Shown: positions 45,976 through 58,229 of the stretch, piece by piece | How the letters are laid out: every line of letters begins with the position of its first letter | How positions within the stretch are numbered: position 1 is the first letter of the stretch | Assembly (NCBI GenBank): GCA_936432065.2 | Contig: OW386286.2 | Coordinates: forward strand, 266,929,987-266,993,986 | DNA from: Rutpela maculata | Lineage: Eukaryota > Arthropoda > Insecta > Coleoptera > Cerambycidae | DNA: 64,000 nt | Direction of reading: 5' to 3' | Position numbers and translations under genes: made by a program | The notes under the pieces: generated by a model | Told to the model about the DNA's origin: nothing | Database searches by the model: none | Seen by the model: the letters and a program-made list of their open reading frames with translations, nothing else

Positions 45976-46890
45976 TTCTGACAAGTCTGATATTCTAAGT
46001 AATATTATTGACAGACAATTTTATTGCTGCAAAAATAAGGTAGACGTCATGAACGTGCAAAAAATTCGACTTCTTGCGTTTTTTCTGGCTCAAGCGTTAG
46101 TTTTTAAAGCAAAACATGCAGGAACATTTTTGGCAGGACAGTATTCAAGCGCAACTCTGTGCAAGCAATGACAGATACTGAAAAATATGAAATTTTTTAT
46201 AAAAACGCGCCGAAACCAATTTGACCGACCTGTTTAAATTTGATACCTAGAATTCTCTTATAAATATCTCCAGATGATTTTTTTAATCTACCCTTAAAAT
46301 TAATACAAATTTTATTAAAACAGAACCTGTTTAGGTATAACATATGACATTGGGAAGTTACTTTAATGGGTTGTTTGTGAATTTTGGTTGGCATCTAAAA
46401 TACAAAATCAAAAACAAATACCAAGCATTTTTTCCTCTAACATCCAGTCACAATTAAGCTATAACGCAATTTTGATCGGCTATATAACTTTTATATAATT
46501 CTCAAGTGTGCAATCCATACTTCAAACTATACCACTTTCAACCATCCTAGTTATCGTTAATATTTTGCAACCATAAAACATATTTTAGTCGTTATATGTC
46601 TGCAACGCAATCACTTAATGTAGGAAGAGCGACACCATTCACATCAGGGACGTTATCTACAATCGATAAACATAAATCAAGCCCTCTAAATTTCGTATCG
46701 GAATCTGCAGTTTAGCGTGGACTTCAAACCACGGTCTTCGACTGCCCACTTAAGCAACCTTTTAAACCTGCAGCCTCCTCAGTAAGTCTGTTTCTAAATC
46801 CTCCTGGGCCTGGGCATCTCCCACTGCTTTCTTGACGAGTTAATGCTAATGGGTCTCCAGGAATTGGTCCAGTTAACAACATACCGATTA
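45976..46890. other. No gene recognised
   Basis: Frames here are below 85 codons and resemble nothing known. Confidence 0.4.
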
Positions 46891-47486
46891 CACAGGCCCA
46901 CAAAAAAAAAATTGTCTGCGCCGCGGTATTGACCATACCTATCCCTTGTATTTTGACCCGCTGAACACGAATCTGACCTTAGTTTTTCCCCTATACGTCA
47001 GGTTTTTTTTTAAAGCAAAAAAGTCTAATATTTATATATTTATTTGCTATTAAAAGAAAAACCTGACGTGCTGGTGAAAAACTAATATCAAATTCGTGTT
47101 CAGCGGCTTAAAATACAAGGGATAGATGTGGTCAGTACCCCCGCGCAGATGACTTTTTTTTGTGGGATTGCGCCACACTGAGTGTGGCACAGTGGCAACC
47201 AAAAAAACGTGGTCTGCGCGGGGGTACTATCTATCACCTATCCCTTGTATTTTGAGTCGCTGAACACGAATCTGACCTTAGTTTTTCCCCTACACGTCCG
47301 GTTTTTTTTTTAACAGCAAAAAAAGTCGTGTTGAATCGTGATATTTATATATTTATTTGCTGTTAAAAAAAAACCTGACGTATAGGGGAAAAACTAAGGT
47401 CAGATTCGTGTTCAGCGGCACAAAATACAAGGGATAGGTATGGTCTGTACCCCGGCGCAGACAACTTTTTTTTTTGTGGGCCTGTG
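46891..47486. mobile_element. Palindrome-of-palindromes repeat
   Basis: Outer ends CACAGGCCCACAAAA and inverse TTTTGTGGGCCTGTG. Inside, TACAAGGGATAGG or its complement and CTGAACACGAATCTGACC or its complement occur four times in alternating orientation (about 46948, 47115, 47258, 47425). This gives two ~280-bp foldback units. They meet at a small dyad CCACACTGAGTGTGG at about 47172. No coding. Confidence 0.85.
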
Positions 47487-50047
47487 TTATTAAGACCTTT
47501 CTATACGCAGGCCACTGTTCGTGCCAATTTACCAATTTAAATATCTTTTCTTTTATTTAAGTATGTCAAAAAGGTATTGCATTTATTTCATTAGTATTAA
47601 CAATATATATAACGCAGCGGCCAGGTGTTATGGCAGAATTGCTTCCAGATATGATAAAAATAGGGACAATTAGCAAGTTTATGTACAGATCGTTTGCATT
47701 TTATTTTAGATGTTGAATTATGAAAATGAGACGATTAGAGCTTTTGTTATTTTGTCATAGAAGAGATTGTATAGGGAAAATCAATAAAAATCTTATTCAA
47801 AAAAGTCAAGTATATAAAAACATGTTGCTGCACAATGTGCCTAATTCAGCGAGGGGTTCAAGGGGGTATCAGGAAATGGGAAGTGGCTATGGAATTGTAT
47901 ATGTTGGATTTATATGTTTATGAGAGGTGGGGGTTTTAGGGAGGGAAGTTACGTCAGTCATTTCTGGGTAAATCGTAGAGTGGTTCATGTAGAAGTTTGT
48001 GGATGCGTGCAATGTTGTAATATCTTCTTGTATGTGTCTGGACAGAAGTTAAATCAGAATTAAGAGGGTATATATTGTAGGAATTTTTGGGCAGTCTCGT
48101 CGATGTATTATCGTATCATTTACACTGTTCGAGCCATTGCTACTGTCCACACGCTGGCCCATCTTCGAGTATCACGGTAGTCGAGGATGGGTCTGGACAT
48201 CGAAACTGCCATATAGCAGGCTCATTTTGGTAAGTTTCTATAGATTGAAACGTTTCTGCAATAGTCTAATTGTGTACCATTCTCGACGAGTTCCAACTTT
48301 CAACCACGCACAGAATGAAGGGCCAGCGTATGAACACGCGTCGGCCACTATCCGTCAGGTTCCTTTGATGTATTCAAAAAATCTACACATAGGCCATCGT
48401 CTAGAGGATAGTGGCCGTACCTCACCCCCGAAAGTGTGACTTAAAAATACTTCCATTTTCAGCCGTCATATGTCAGGATTACATATGTGAAATCCCGTTA
48501 GTTGAACGAATGTTTGGTTTAAACAATAAAAATCTGTATAATTTAAAATTAAATTAAAATAAAAAATAAATTAAAATTAAATTTTTCAGTAAAAATGTAT
48601 AATTATGCAAACAAATTGGTCAGCTTTATTTTTAGATTTCGCTCCAAATTAGCTCATTTTCATATATGAATTTCTAATTTTAAATTGCAAGAGTCGTAAG
48701 AATACTAAGGAACAAGTTATTTTAAATGTAATATCAGTGTGTCAGTGTGTGAATACCAACACGAGACGTTTTTAGTAATGTCATAAATTCAGGATAGCGT
48801 GGGACATTTTATGCAAATGCCCCTTATATGAATTCAGATATGCATTTGTGAGGTACGCACGCATTTCCCCGGTATACTATTGGTGATTTGATTTCGTTTC
48901 GGGCGGCTTCCCACTTTGCATTGTTAGTAACTTAATTTATTTAAACCCCCGGTGATTTTGTGCCGGGTCGAAATTCGTGATGTGTAGTGTGGAGTTGTCA
49001 TTGTTTTAAATTAGATCGGGAAAGTTTGGAACTTTTAAACACTAGGAATATTTATTAACAGATTAAAAATGAATGTATAATATTTAGTTTTTTGAATAAT
49101 AAATACTTAAAAAGGAAGTGTATCAATACTAATTTAAAAATTTTCTCTGCAAGTCCTGAAAATTATGGTTTTGTTAGTTTCATTAGAGCTTGCAATAAAA
49201 GAAGATATGAATCTTTTTGGCTAGTCTCTTCAAATATTTTATAACATATAGGCATATAGGACATGTTACCTACGGAAACAACCTTTGAAATAAACTGATT
49301 TTAATTAAGGAAGTATTTATCGGTACGGAAGTATTTTAGTTCTGTTTCTAATTCACCATAACAAAGGTAATGGAACAATTACTGGTTTGAAATTTGTATA
49401 CGCTTTTAATAGAAAATTATTGACCTCACAGGAATTCGCATTTTTTCTAATTATAGCTTTTAAAGAATGCGCCGGTACTAAACAAACCATTTTTTATTCT
49501 AGCTAAGATTGCAACTATGTGTATCCGCCTTTATATTGTCTTTGATATATTTTTTCATATTCCATTAGGGTTTTTGAAAATAATAGTATTAAATATTTGT
49601 ACTTTTTGCTTCCCCAAGTCGCTAAATTTTCTAATTACATATTTATCTATTTAAAATACAAATCGTTTTTTTCTCTTGATCAATTTTTTTTTATTATTAT
49701 TATTGTAAAGTTATATTATTATCATAACTTCCCCGCTTACCGAAGGTAAGTATTATGATCACCTCCGAGATTTCTGCGGATTTTCACGTTTTAGGCTATG
49801 CAAATCACAAAAATTAAAGTCTTTCAACTCCGTCGGTCTGTATTTGTCAAATCTGTCTGGTCTGCCTGTCTGTTGACGTTATATATACAAAACTATCTGA
49901 CGGTGCTAAATAATATTTGACGCTATTGCTGACGAAGAAAAGAGATATAACTTTAGAGAAAAATATACAGGGGGGACGGCCAAAGAAAATTAACGAAAAA
50001 AACATAAAAGAGGATAATATTGGGTATGTACTTAATACAATTGCCAA
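47487..50047. other. Unassigned stretch
   Basis: A low-complexity TTAAAATTAAATT segment lies at about 48541-48587. Frames at 47720 (67 codons) and 48137 (100 codons) have no recognised similarity. Part of the latter contains TAGTGGCC in both orientations. No RNA gene seen. Confidence 0.4.
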
Positions 50048-52370
50048 TAGTGGAGCGCCTGGGGGTTTTGACCTCGGACTTCTGTTACAGTGAATGAATT
50101 TTTAAGGTCGAGGTGGGATTTTGTTTTTTATACTATAAATTTCAAAGTTTACCAAAAATTTTTTTGTGCTTTTGATTTTATCATTATTTGAACAAAAAAC
50201 TATAAAAAAATTAATATTTTAGCATATAATTTTATTTTAAATAATATTTTTTTTATGTATATGTTGAATTTCACATAAATATACTTAGAAGAATATCTTT
50301 CAAAGATACCTGAGTGTAATAAGGGTCGTAGGGACCTTAAACAGGTAGTAAAACGTGGAGGGGAGAACGACAGTGCCACCCCCTCTCAGGGGGTGGCACT
50401 TAAAAAATATATATATTTATTGAAATAGAATCAAATTTTAAGAAGAAAAGGTTCTATGCAATTTTTCACATAAATTGATAGTTTTTAAGTTATAACGACT
50501 TCAAAATTGCGATTTTAGCTTTAAAAAAAAGGTATTTCCAAACGGCTTTCGTCAATTATCTCGAAAAGTATTACTTTATCGAAAAAATGTTACAGACCAA
50601 TTACAGAAAATACAAACTGGTAATTAGTTATATTTTTTGTTTATTGATGTAGGATTAATAATTTCGGAGATATTTAAGTTTATATTTGGTATCTAAGTGT
50701 TTCGAAATTACCTTTAAAGTTTAAAATGCATTTTTTTCTAAAGCAAGTGCTTTAAATGAGCAAAAAAAATTGAGCATCTAGGTAATGCTACATCTTAACG
50801 AAAAACTGTATTTGAGATAATTTTTTTAAATTACTGGCTAATTAGAGTAAGAAAATGGCGACCTTTTTATATAAAGAAATATAAATACGCATATTTTTCC
50901 GTCATAACTTCTTTATTTCTTATGCTACAGGAACGAGTAAAAAATAATTTGAAAGCGCAATTAATTGTCTTTAATTTCATCTCTTAGCATGCGTGACGTA
51001 GGTGTCACAATTTCTGAGATATTTAACATTTAAACTGCATTTTTCGTCTTATAAGCGTTCGGACGCCATTTGTAAACTTTCATATCTCTGAAACTATTAA
51101 ATCTATTTAAATAAATAAACAAGCGAAATTCATTATCAGTTTATGAGCTTTATTTTTGGTCTTTACCCATTTTTCAATAAAACTAACATTTATTGAGATA
51201 TTTGGAAAAGGAAAAAAAAATACGTTTTATCGAAAATACCTTTATAGTTTAAACTGTATTTTTTTCTAAAGCAAGTGCTGTATACAAACCAAAGAATTTG
51301 AGCATCTGCGTCATGCTATATATCAATAAGAAGCAGTGTTTGAAATTCCTTTTTTTTTTAATTACTGGTTAATTACAGTAACAAAATGGCGACGTTGTTA
51401 TTGAAAAAATGTGGAGACGCACATTGCTTCGGTCATAACTTCTTTGTTTTTTATGCTACAGAAACAAATAAAAGAACACTTGAAAGCTTAATTAATAACC
51501 TATTATTCTACCTATTAGAATCCTTGACGTAGGTGTTACAGTTTCTGAGATATTTAACACTTGGATGCCAAATGTAAACTTAAATATCTCCGAAATAATT
51601 AATCATAGATCAATAAACAAAAAATTTAATTAATTCCCAGTTTGTACTTTCTGTAATTGGTCTGTAACATTTTTTCGATAAAGTAATACTTTTCGAGATA
51701 CTTGAGGAAAGCCATTTGGAAATAATTTTTTTAAGCTAAAGTCGCAATTTTGAAGTCGTTATAACTTAAAAACTATCAATTTATGTGAAAAATTGCATAG
51801 AACCTTTTCTTCTTAATATTTGATTCTACTTCAGCTCCAATAAATATACATATTTTTTAAGTGCCACCCCCTGAGAGGGGGTGGCATCCACCCCCTATAA
51901 ATTAGCAAACCCCCGCACAATGTAGAAACTTTTCTGTGAAGCATTTACTATTATTCTGCCAAAAATGAACGAAATCCATTCAATATGACATTATTCCGAA
52001 GTTTTGCATATTTTTTACCTCTAGGTACTGTATTATAAATTGTTTAAATAAACAAATATTTTATTAATAATTTTCTTTTTTATTTAATTTTCCTTAATTT
52101 ACTTCTTTTTCCCGATTACTGTCTATATAAATAGATACGTTAACTTAATTTCGTTATAAAAAAACATTCTACAGCCTAATATGTATTATACTATTTGAAT
52201 TGTTGCAATTATCAATTTTTTTTTATTCAAATCAAGATCACAATTTTTTAATAGGTAAACTTTTTTATATATATTATTAGCTAAACATTCCATTTTGAAT
52301 TTTTAAATTTCATTCACTGTAACTGAAATCCGAGGTTTTCATGTTTTTAATGCTCCGGGCACTCCACTAC
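50048..52370. mobile_element. 2.3-kb nested inverted-repeat element with tandem core
   Basis: The outer inverted ends (50048-50105 and about 52297-52370) read TAGTGGAGCGCCTGG and inverse CCGGGCACTCCACTA, followed by ACCTCGGA and GTTACAGTGAATGAA in both. Inside are arms at 50400-50632 and 51637-51860 (GGTTCTATGCAATTTTTCAC and its inverse) tipped by C-rich hairpins (50373-50399, 51861-51886). The core is two tandem ~530-bp units (from about 50725 and 51255). No transposase. CAA on both flanks may be a 3-bp target duplication, but this is weak. Confidence 0.75.
50373..50399. repeat. Perfect hairpin, 12-bp stem
   Basis: GTGCCACCCCCT pairs with AGGGGGTGGCAC across a 3-base loop. A sister hairpin is at 51861-51886. 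Both sit at the tips of the inner arms. Confidence 0.9.
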
Positions 52371-52783
52371 AAGGAAGAAGCATGATGAAAATTTAGTGAA
52401 AATATAAATAATCCAGTCAGTAAAGACAAAAAATGGCCTTTGCCTTACAAAAGGTGGAGTAGTAATGATTTTGATATTATGCTAGGCTCTGATGAAAAAT
52501 ACAAGTTTTCGACTTGGGGGCGGGGAGGAGCGAGGTGCGCCATCTTGATTGAAAGATGCAAAAAATTCTTTTTTTCAAAATAATTCGGCAACGCTCGATC
52601 CTACGAGAAAAGTGTTCCAGACAAAGTAGAAGGGGACAAAATTTCCTATATTTTTTTGTATATACATTTTTATTTTAGACGAAGGTATTTAGACAAAACG
52701 ATCCTTTTCATTTGGCCTCTTTTATTTATTAGTTATTTTGCTGTTAGATGACCAACCTGTGTGTAGATATTTCTTTGACTAGA
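52371..52783. other. No gene recognised
   Basis: Unassigned spacer between two inverted-repeat elements. Confidence 0.4.
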
Positions 52784-53974
52784 TAGTCCATACGAAACTT
52801 GCAGAAAAAGTGTAAAACCCCAAATGACTACCCCCCATTTTCGAGGACGGCCAACACGATGGTGATAGTCGCGCGGTCCTTACCACCCTCGAACTACCCC
52901 TTAACGCCCCTTTTTTCAATTTTTCGTTGTCAGGCATGCGAGGACTTGTTGGATCGGTTTTTTTTTTGAGGAAACTCAATATGCCCTGTAAAATTTCGCA
53001 ACCAGACATCCTAACGACCCACGGGAGCTGAAACCACCCCCTCCCTCAATACCGAAACATGCAAAAAACATCCAAACGTGCTGAAAATTAATTTCCACAC
53101 GTTTTCAAGGACGAGGAACACGATGCTGATATTATTTAGTCTCCTACCAACTACCCCTAATTTTTTTTTTTGAGGAAACTCAGAAAGTCCTGTAAAATAT
53201 CGCAACCAGACATTCTAACGATCCCAGGGAATGGGCATCGGAATGGACATTAAACTCTTCGATGAGACTTGCTTCCATCTGGGTACATTCATCATCATGT
53301 CAGTCTCATCGTATAATGGTATTGTAGGTATTTGAAAAACCCGATCCAACAAGTCCTCCCTCGCGTGCCTGATGATTCGAAAAAATGCATTTTGGGGTAG
53401 TTGGTGGGAGGCTAAAAACTATCAGCATCATATTCCCCGGCCTTGAAAACGTTTTTTGTATGTTTAGGTATTGTGGGAGGGGGTCATTAGAATGTCTGGT
53501 TCCGAAATTAAGTTTCCTCAAAAAAAAACCCGATCCAAAAAGTCCTCGCATGCCTGAAAACGAAAAATGGGAAAAGGGGGTGGTTCTATGCATTTAGGGG
53601 AGTTGGCTGGAGGGTAGGAAGCTAAGTAATATCAGCATCGTGATCGCCGCCCTTGAAAACGTGTGAAAAACAATTTTCAGCACGTTTGCATGTTTCGGTT
53701 TGAGATTTCAACCCCCGTGGATCGTTAGAAGGTCTGATTGCGAAATTTTACAGGATATACTGAATTTCCTCAAAAAAAAAACAGATCCAACAAGTCCTCT
53801 CATGCCTGACAACGAAAAATCGAAAAAAGATGTGGTTTTTTGCGTTTAGGGGTAGTTCGAGGGGGACCGCGCGACTATCACCATCGTGTTAGCCGTCCTC
53901 GAAAACGGGAGAGTAATCACGTTTGGTTGGTACTCCAGCACTTTTTGGGGTTTTTGCAACTTTGGCATGGACTA
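52784..53974. mobile_element. 1.2-kb inverted-repeat element with internal duplications
   Basis: TAGTCCATACGAAACTTGC on the left is mirrored by GCAACTTTGGCATGGACTA on the right. The arms (about 52784-53215 and 53340-53974) share TCGAGGACGG, AACACGATGGTGATAGTCGC, CTTGTTGGATC, TTTTTGAGGAAACT, CAGACATTCTAACGA and GTTTTCAAGG. Each arm itself contains the same block twice, so four related copies exist. Short frames here derive from arm sequence and are not genes. Confidence 0.82.
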
Positions 53975-54186
53975 AGAAGTAGATATTGTAACGCCTCCTA
54001 GCTGAGTTGTTCCAATGCATAATAAAAGTTGCGAGGTCGACGCAGCGCTGGAATCGCCCTGCGGTGATGCGAACGAGACGACACGTGAGCCGGTCTCTTT
54101 GGTTCTCGCGGTGATAGAGCAAGCAGCAAATGGCTCGCCGTTAAATTAAAAAAATAAGTGTTCAATATCTTTAGTGAAGATGGGAT

Positions 54187-54246
54187 GTAAGTTAATTATT
54201 TTCTACCTCATTTTTCCAAAGCTAATTACGTTTTCATTTATTTTAG
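54187..54246 (+). other. Possible 60-bp intron
   Basis: GTAAGT at 54187 and TTTATTTTAG ending at 54246 bracket a T-rich segment with a branch-like CTAAT. The upstream GC-richer stretch (about 54020-54140) could be a 5' exon with ATG at 54180. Splicing would give only a six-codon frame before a stop, so any transcript may be non-coding. Purely a signal-based guess. Confidence 0.25.
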
Positions 54247-54257
54247 GTTTCTCAAAT

Positions 54258-54405
54258 TGAATACTTGTACGATATTTGAATAATACTTGTCAATACTCCT
54301 ATGATACTTGAATAATACGTGCATACTACTTGCATAATATTGGTATAGTGCTTATTACTTGTATAATACTAGCATATTACTTGCGTAATATCAAGTAATA
54401 CTTTA
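54258..54405 (+). repeat. Degenerate short tandem repeat
   Basis: Variants of ATACTTGNATAAT recur about ten times with changing spacing, for example near 54258, 54282, 54305, 54331 and 54357. Confidence 0.7.
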
Positions 54406-55124
54406 TGATGTTCTAAAACACAAGTACCGTTTAGCTATTTCAATATGGTTACTAAATATTACTGACTGATTTCATCGCTAACTTGCTGAACAACCATGTC
54501 GCTTCCACATAAACTGTAGTCAATACGGCCAAACTCGAAAGAGATTGTATAATCACTATTACTGGGAGGCAGTTGCGACGTTCGATTAATAATTATTGGG
54601 AACTACGTCATAAATGGTTTTTTCCTGTTTAATTTCACATGGGTGGATCACGAAGAATTTTTCTTTAAACGTAGGAGCCAAGATCTTATTGCAGCCATTT
54701 TATCGTTACGGGCGTGGAAGCCACGAGGTGTATTGACATCAATCAACCAATTCCAGCTAGAGGGATTTCTCGGAATGTATGGTCAAATCAGCTGTTCACG
54801 AAGTTAAGTGCATATTAGTAATTTATATGTTTCTGAATATCACCTCTTTAACAACTTATGAAATTTAATTGGAGTATTCCAGATTTTATTATTCATTTAA
54901 TTAAAATCGTGCGAGCTATGCAATCGCTGCATTAACCCAAGAGCAAAAATTTTAGAGTGCCCTATGCATCTGCTAATCTTATTGATGTTAAATTTTATGT
55001 ATTTTAAGATACAGGGTGTTTATAATCATGTGGTAATGGATGTTTCCAGTTAATTTACCGGCGATTGAAGGTTTGTGTTAGACGTCGACACAAAGCCTAC
55101 AAGGGGTGGAATCTGTCGCCTTTT
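54406..55124. other. No gene recognised
   Basis: Unassigned. An ACAGGGTGTTTATAATCATG string at 55012 looks like a lone mariner-type terminus, but no partner was found. Confidence 0.35.
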
Positions 55125-55870
55125 GCGCCCACTTCCCTTTTTTGTAACTTTTGGTTATTACCAATTTCACCGTGTGTACGTATTTTTGTTACGTTTCATA
55201 ATTCTGCCGTGAGGTATTTTTTTATGTAGAGTCATTCAATGTTTATCCTTCATTGGTTATTACCAAATTTTATCTTGTGTAAAGATATTGTTGTTACATT
55301 TTTGTAACTTTGCCGTGCGGCGTACTTTAGAGATTTTTTTGGTCGTTACCAAATTTTACCTACGATCACTACTGTAAATAGTAAAAAACACACTACCTGC
55401 CATTCATGTAAATTGAACTTTACGTATTGTAAACAAAACGAACTGTAAACAAATCGCACGGTAAACAAAACGCACGGGACACCTAATTATAGGTGGCTTT
55501 TATCGCTGACGCGGGGTTTAAAAAAAACAAATGCACCTACGTAATTTTCAAATGCTGTCAAAACTGACATAATATTTGTTGAATGACATTGTTGACAAGT
55601 AAACTAAATCCAGATTTTACTAAATAAATAAACAAATATGATCGTAGGTAAAGTATAGTACATAATTCGAGTTGTAAAGCAATTACGCACTCATGGAAAT
55701 ACGCACTCGCCGCTACGCGGCATCGTGCGTAACTTTTCCATTCGTGCGTAATATGCTTCTTACAATTCTCATTACGTAATATACTATTACCTTGTGTAGA
55801 TATTTTTATTCCATTTTATAATTCTGCCGTGTGGTATATTTTTATAGTAGAGTAAATTAATGTTATCTCT
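55125..55870. repeat. Irregular repeat region with a TE-like interruption
   Basis: A block of roughly TTACCAAATTTTACC, GTGTAGATATTTTTGTTAC, TAATTCTGCCGTGNGGTA occurs about four times (near 55150, 55245, 55340, 55785). Between the last two lie an inverted TACCTACGATCA (55367 and 55637), a GTAAACAAAACGCAC triplet array (55428-55480), and a hairpin at 55668-55762. Confidence 0.6.
55668..55762. repeat. Hairpin repeat with GCCGCTACGCGGC centre
   Basis: GAGTTGTAA and AATTACGCACTCATGGAAAT are mirrored by ATTCGTGCGTAATATG and TTACAATTCTC, with GCCGCTACGCGGC at the centre. It is about 95 bp overall and resembles a small palindromic MITE. Confidence 0.75.
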
Positions 55871-57092
55871 TGTAGATTTTATTAGTTATTACGGTTAAGT
55901 CAGTGATAAGTTTTTGCGATCGATTTATAAAGGTTGCGTAATTAATCACAAATTTGTGATCATTATATTATCTATTATAGATTTCTGATTATTACGTAGT
56001 GTTTATGGGTTCACTAGTTATTGCTAAAATTGTTGGGTATCAAGCAACAGACTGTGGAATTAAATTGACTACTAAATTGTTACTTTTATAGTAGGGTTTG
56101 TTCGCCCGGTATTTAGCTGCAGTATCTAAGTGCAGATTGTAAATTCTTTCGTCAGTAACTATACGGTAATAGATTTCTTTATAAAATATCATTTCATAAC
56201 CTTGGTTAAGCATTCTGCCTAGCTTAAGATAATTTTATGGATAAAAATTCTGATTATATCTCAACCATATTTTATTACCACAAATTCTAGGATAGACCGA
56301 GTCACATTTTAGCATTATCGCGCTCTCATTATTAATTTTGATCCCATTTTCTTGCTTGAACCCCCTTACTAACCCACACTGTACATAGTAGAATGTTAAT
56401 TTGAATCTCTAACCAATTTTATTTCGATTTTACATCGAGTCTGTACAATTGTCCCAAAATCGATATTAAATCGATACTATCATTACTTCTTGTTTTATTT
56501 GTGTTGTGTAGTATTTTCTTTATTTCACGGCTTTACTAATAAGCCTGGCGCCCATAAAGTTTTGAGTTTTTTGTGTACCAAAATTTGTTTTTTTACTAAA
56601 ATAATTAGTCAGTTCCTAACCTTAATTCACGCCCTTGCCTCCAAAAACACTGACTAGCCTGGGCCTAGTCTGACTTGAGGCTGGCCTTAGTTTACTTGGT
56701 AACAAACGGCCACCCCAATTAGATTAGTTTTTGTCTTTCTTATAGGTCCAAGTAACTTGATTAAACTTTATTATTAGAGTCACGTGAGTGCTATAATTTT
56801 TCTTATGTTGTAGTTGACTTACATTATATACTAGAGTGTAATCTTTTGAACATTTTGATTTTTGTCGAGTGTTAAGCTACGAGGACATTTTACTTAATAC
56901 TAGGAGCCATTTTTATAAAATGGCGCCTTAATGCTAGGGTAGCAGGTTACAATATATCAGGTTTTTTTCCAGGCAATAATAGTGACTAACAATCCAAATA
57001 TCATTTTCCACTATAGTTTCTCAATTAACTACTTTTTAAAGGTACTCACCCTGTATATTTTTTACAAAAACTATATCATATTTCTTTCTTGA
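55871..57092. other. No gene recognised
   Basis: Unassigned AT-rich sequence. CACCCTGTATA at 57048 is a mariner-like terminus without a visible partner. Confidence 0.35.
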
Positions 57093-57100
57093 CAGTTGTG

Positions 57101-58221
57101 CAGTGTTGCCAATTGCCGGAGAATTCTCCGCTTTTCGGAGAATTTGACTGCCTGCGGAGAATCTGGCGGAGAATGCCTTTTTGACGGAGAATTGGCGGAG
57201 AATATAAGGTGACAGAATTTATAATTATTTCTTTATTAAAACAGATAACAAAATAATGTAGCTCTCTGTTTTCTTGCACTTTAGTAGTTTATGTAAATGA
57301 TAACAAGATGGCGACATGCGCGTATTCAGTTTTACTAACGGTCAACAGAGGCCGGTTGTCCACCAATGATCTCCAAGATTTGTAGACTATACCGTATACC
57401 AACCTTGAATGATCTCAAGTAGTGAGCTCGAGCTCGATACTATATTGGAGTGCGGACCGATAGGCGGGAGCTGGAAGAAGCTTTAGAGAGAGAAAGCCAT
57501 ATTTGAAGGTTACTTGCCTCAGTTTCCTGAATAATTAGTTTACAAGTGAAAGAGAGCCAGAGTGCCTCCTTTAGCTTCTCTCTAAAGTTTCTTCGAAAGA
57601 GAACAATAGGTTCCTATAGGGCATATGCACGTGACGTTACAGCTAACCTCAAAAATATTTATTTCTTAAGATTTATGAGTATTTTGTAGCCGTTATTAAA
57701 ATTTCAACTAAAATAGGAATCTTTTTGTAGGTTGCAAATCTAACCTGTAATTAGCAGTCTATTTTTATTAATCAACATTACTGAACAATTATTTGCGTGA
57801 ATTTTTAAATATTTGCTTGTAGCCAGTATTGCTCCAAGTTGAAATGAGTATACAAACACTAAAAATGAGAACAAACTTAAAAAACTTAAAATTTGAGGTT
57901 ATGTTAGTTATATGATGCACATGCCCTATTGTTCGTACTCATTCCAGTATGTATATAAAGTTCACTAATCTTAAGCGTGCTCCAAACCTGGTTGTGGTGA
58001 TTCATCACAACCAGGTTTTATTCATTCATTACTGATGAATTAAAATATCAATTTGTGCAAATTAGTAATGGATTACATATTGAGGAGCAAATAAATGATC
58101 AATATATTTTTTGTTGTATGGAAGATTTTGATATTTTATTTTTGGCGGAGAATTTCTTCGATTTGCGGAGAATTTTAAGGCAGTAGGCGGAGAATTTTAG
58201 AATGCTCTGTTGGCAACACTG
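57101..58221. mobile_element. hAT-type non-autonomous element, 1.1 kb
   Basis: Ends CAGTGTTGCCAA and inverse TTGGCAACACTG, flanked by the 8-bp repeat CAGTTGTG (57093-57100, 58222-58229). Subterminal regions carry many GGCGGAGAAT/CGGAGAAT words (left 57116-57202, right 58143-58198), in keeping with clustered transposase-binding repeats. The interior has no transposase. A 35-bp hairpin (57984-58018) and a region with TATAAAG lie inside. Confidence 0.92.
57984..58018. repeat. Perfect-stem hairpin inside the hAT-type element
   Basis: AAACCTGGTTGTGGTGA pairs with TCATCACAACCAGGTTT around a very short loop, with one G/T-type mismatch. It could be a tiny insertion or a structural element. Confidence 0.8.
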
Positions 58222-58229
58222 CAGTTGTG

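Noticed and set aside
48137..48439. 100-codon plus-strand frame
   Set aside because: No family pattern recognised and no splice or promoter context; length alone is not enough in this background.
53306..53593. 95-codon minus frame and its 70-codon partner
   Set aside because: Both are by-products of the inverted repeat at 52784-53974; related peptides appear on both strands.
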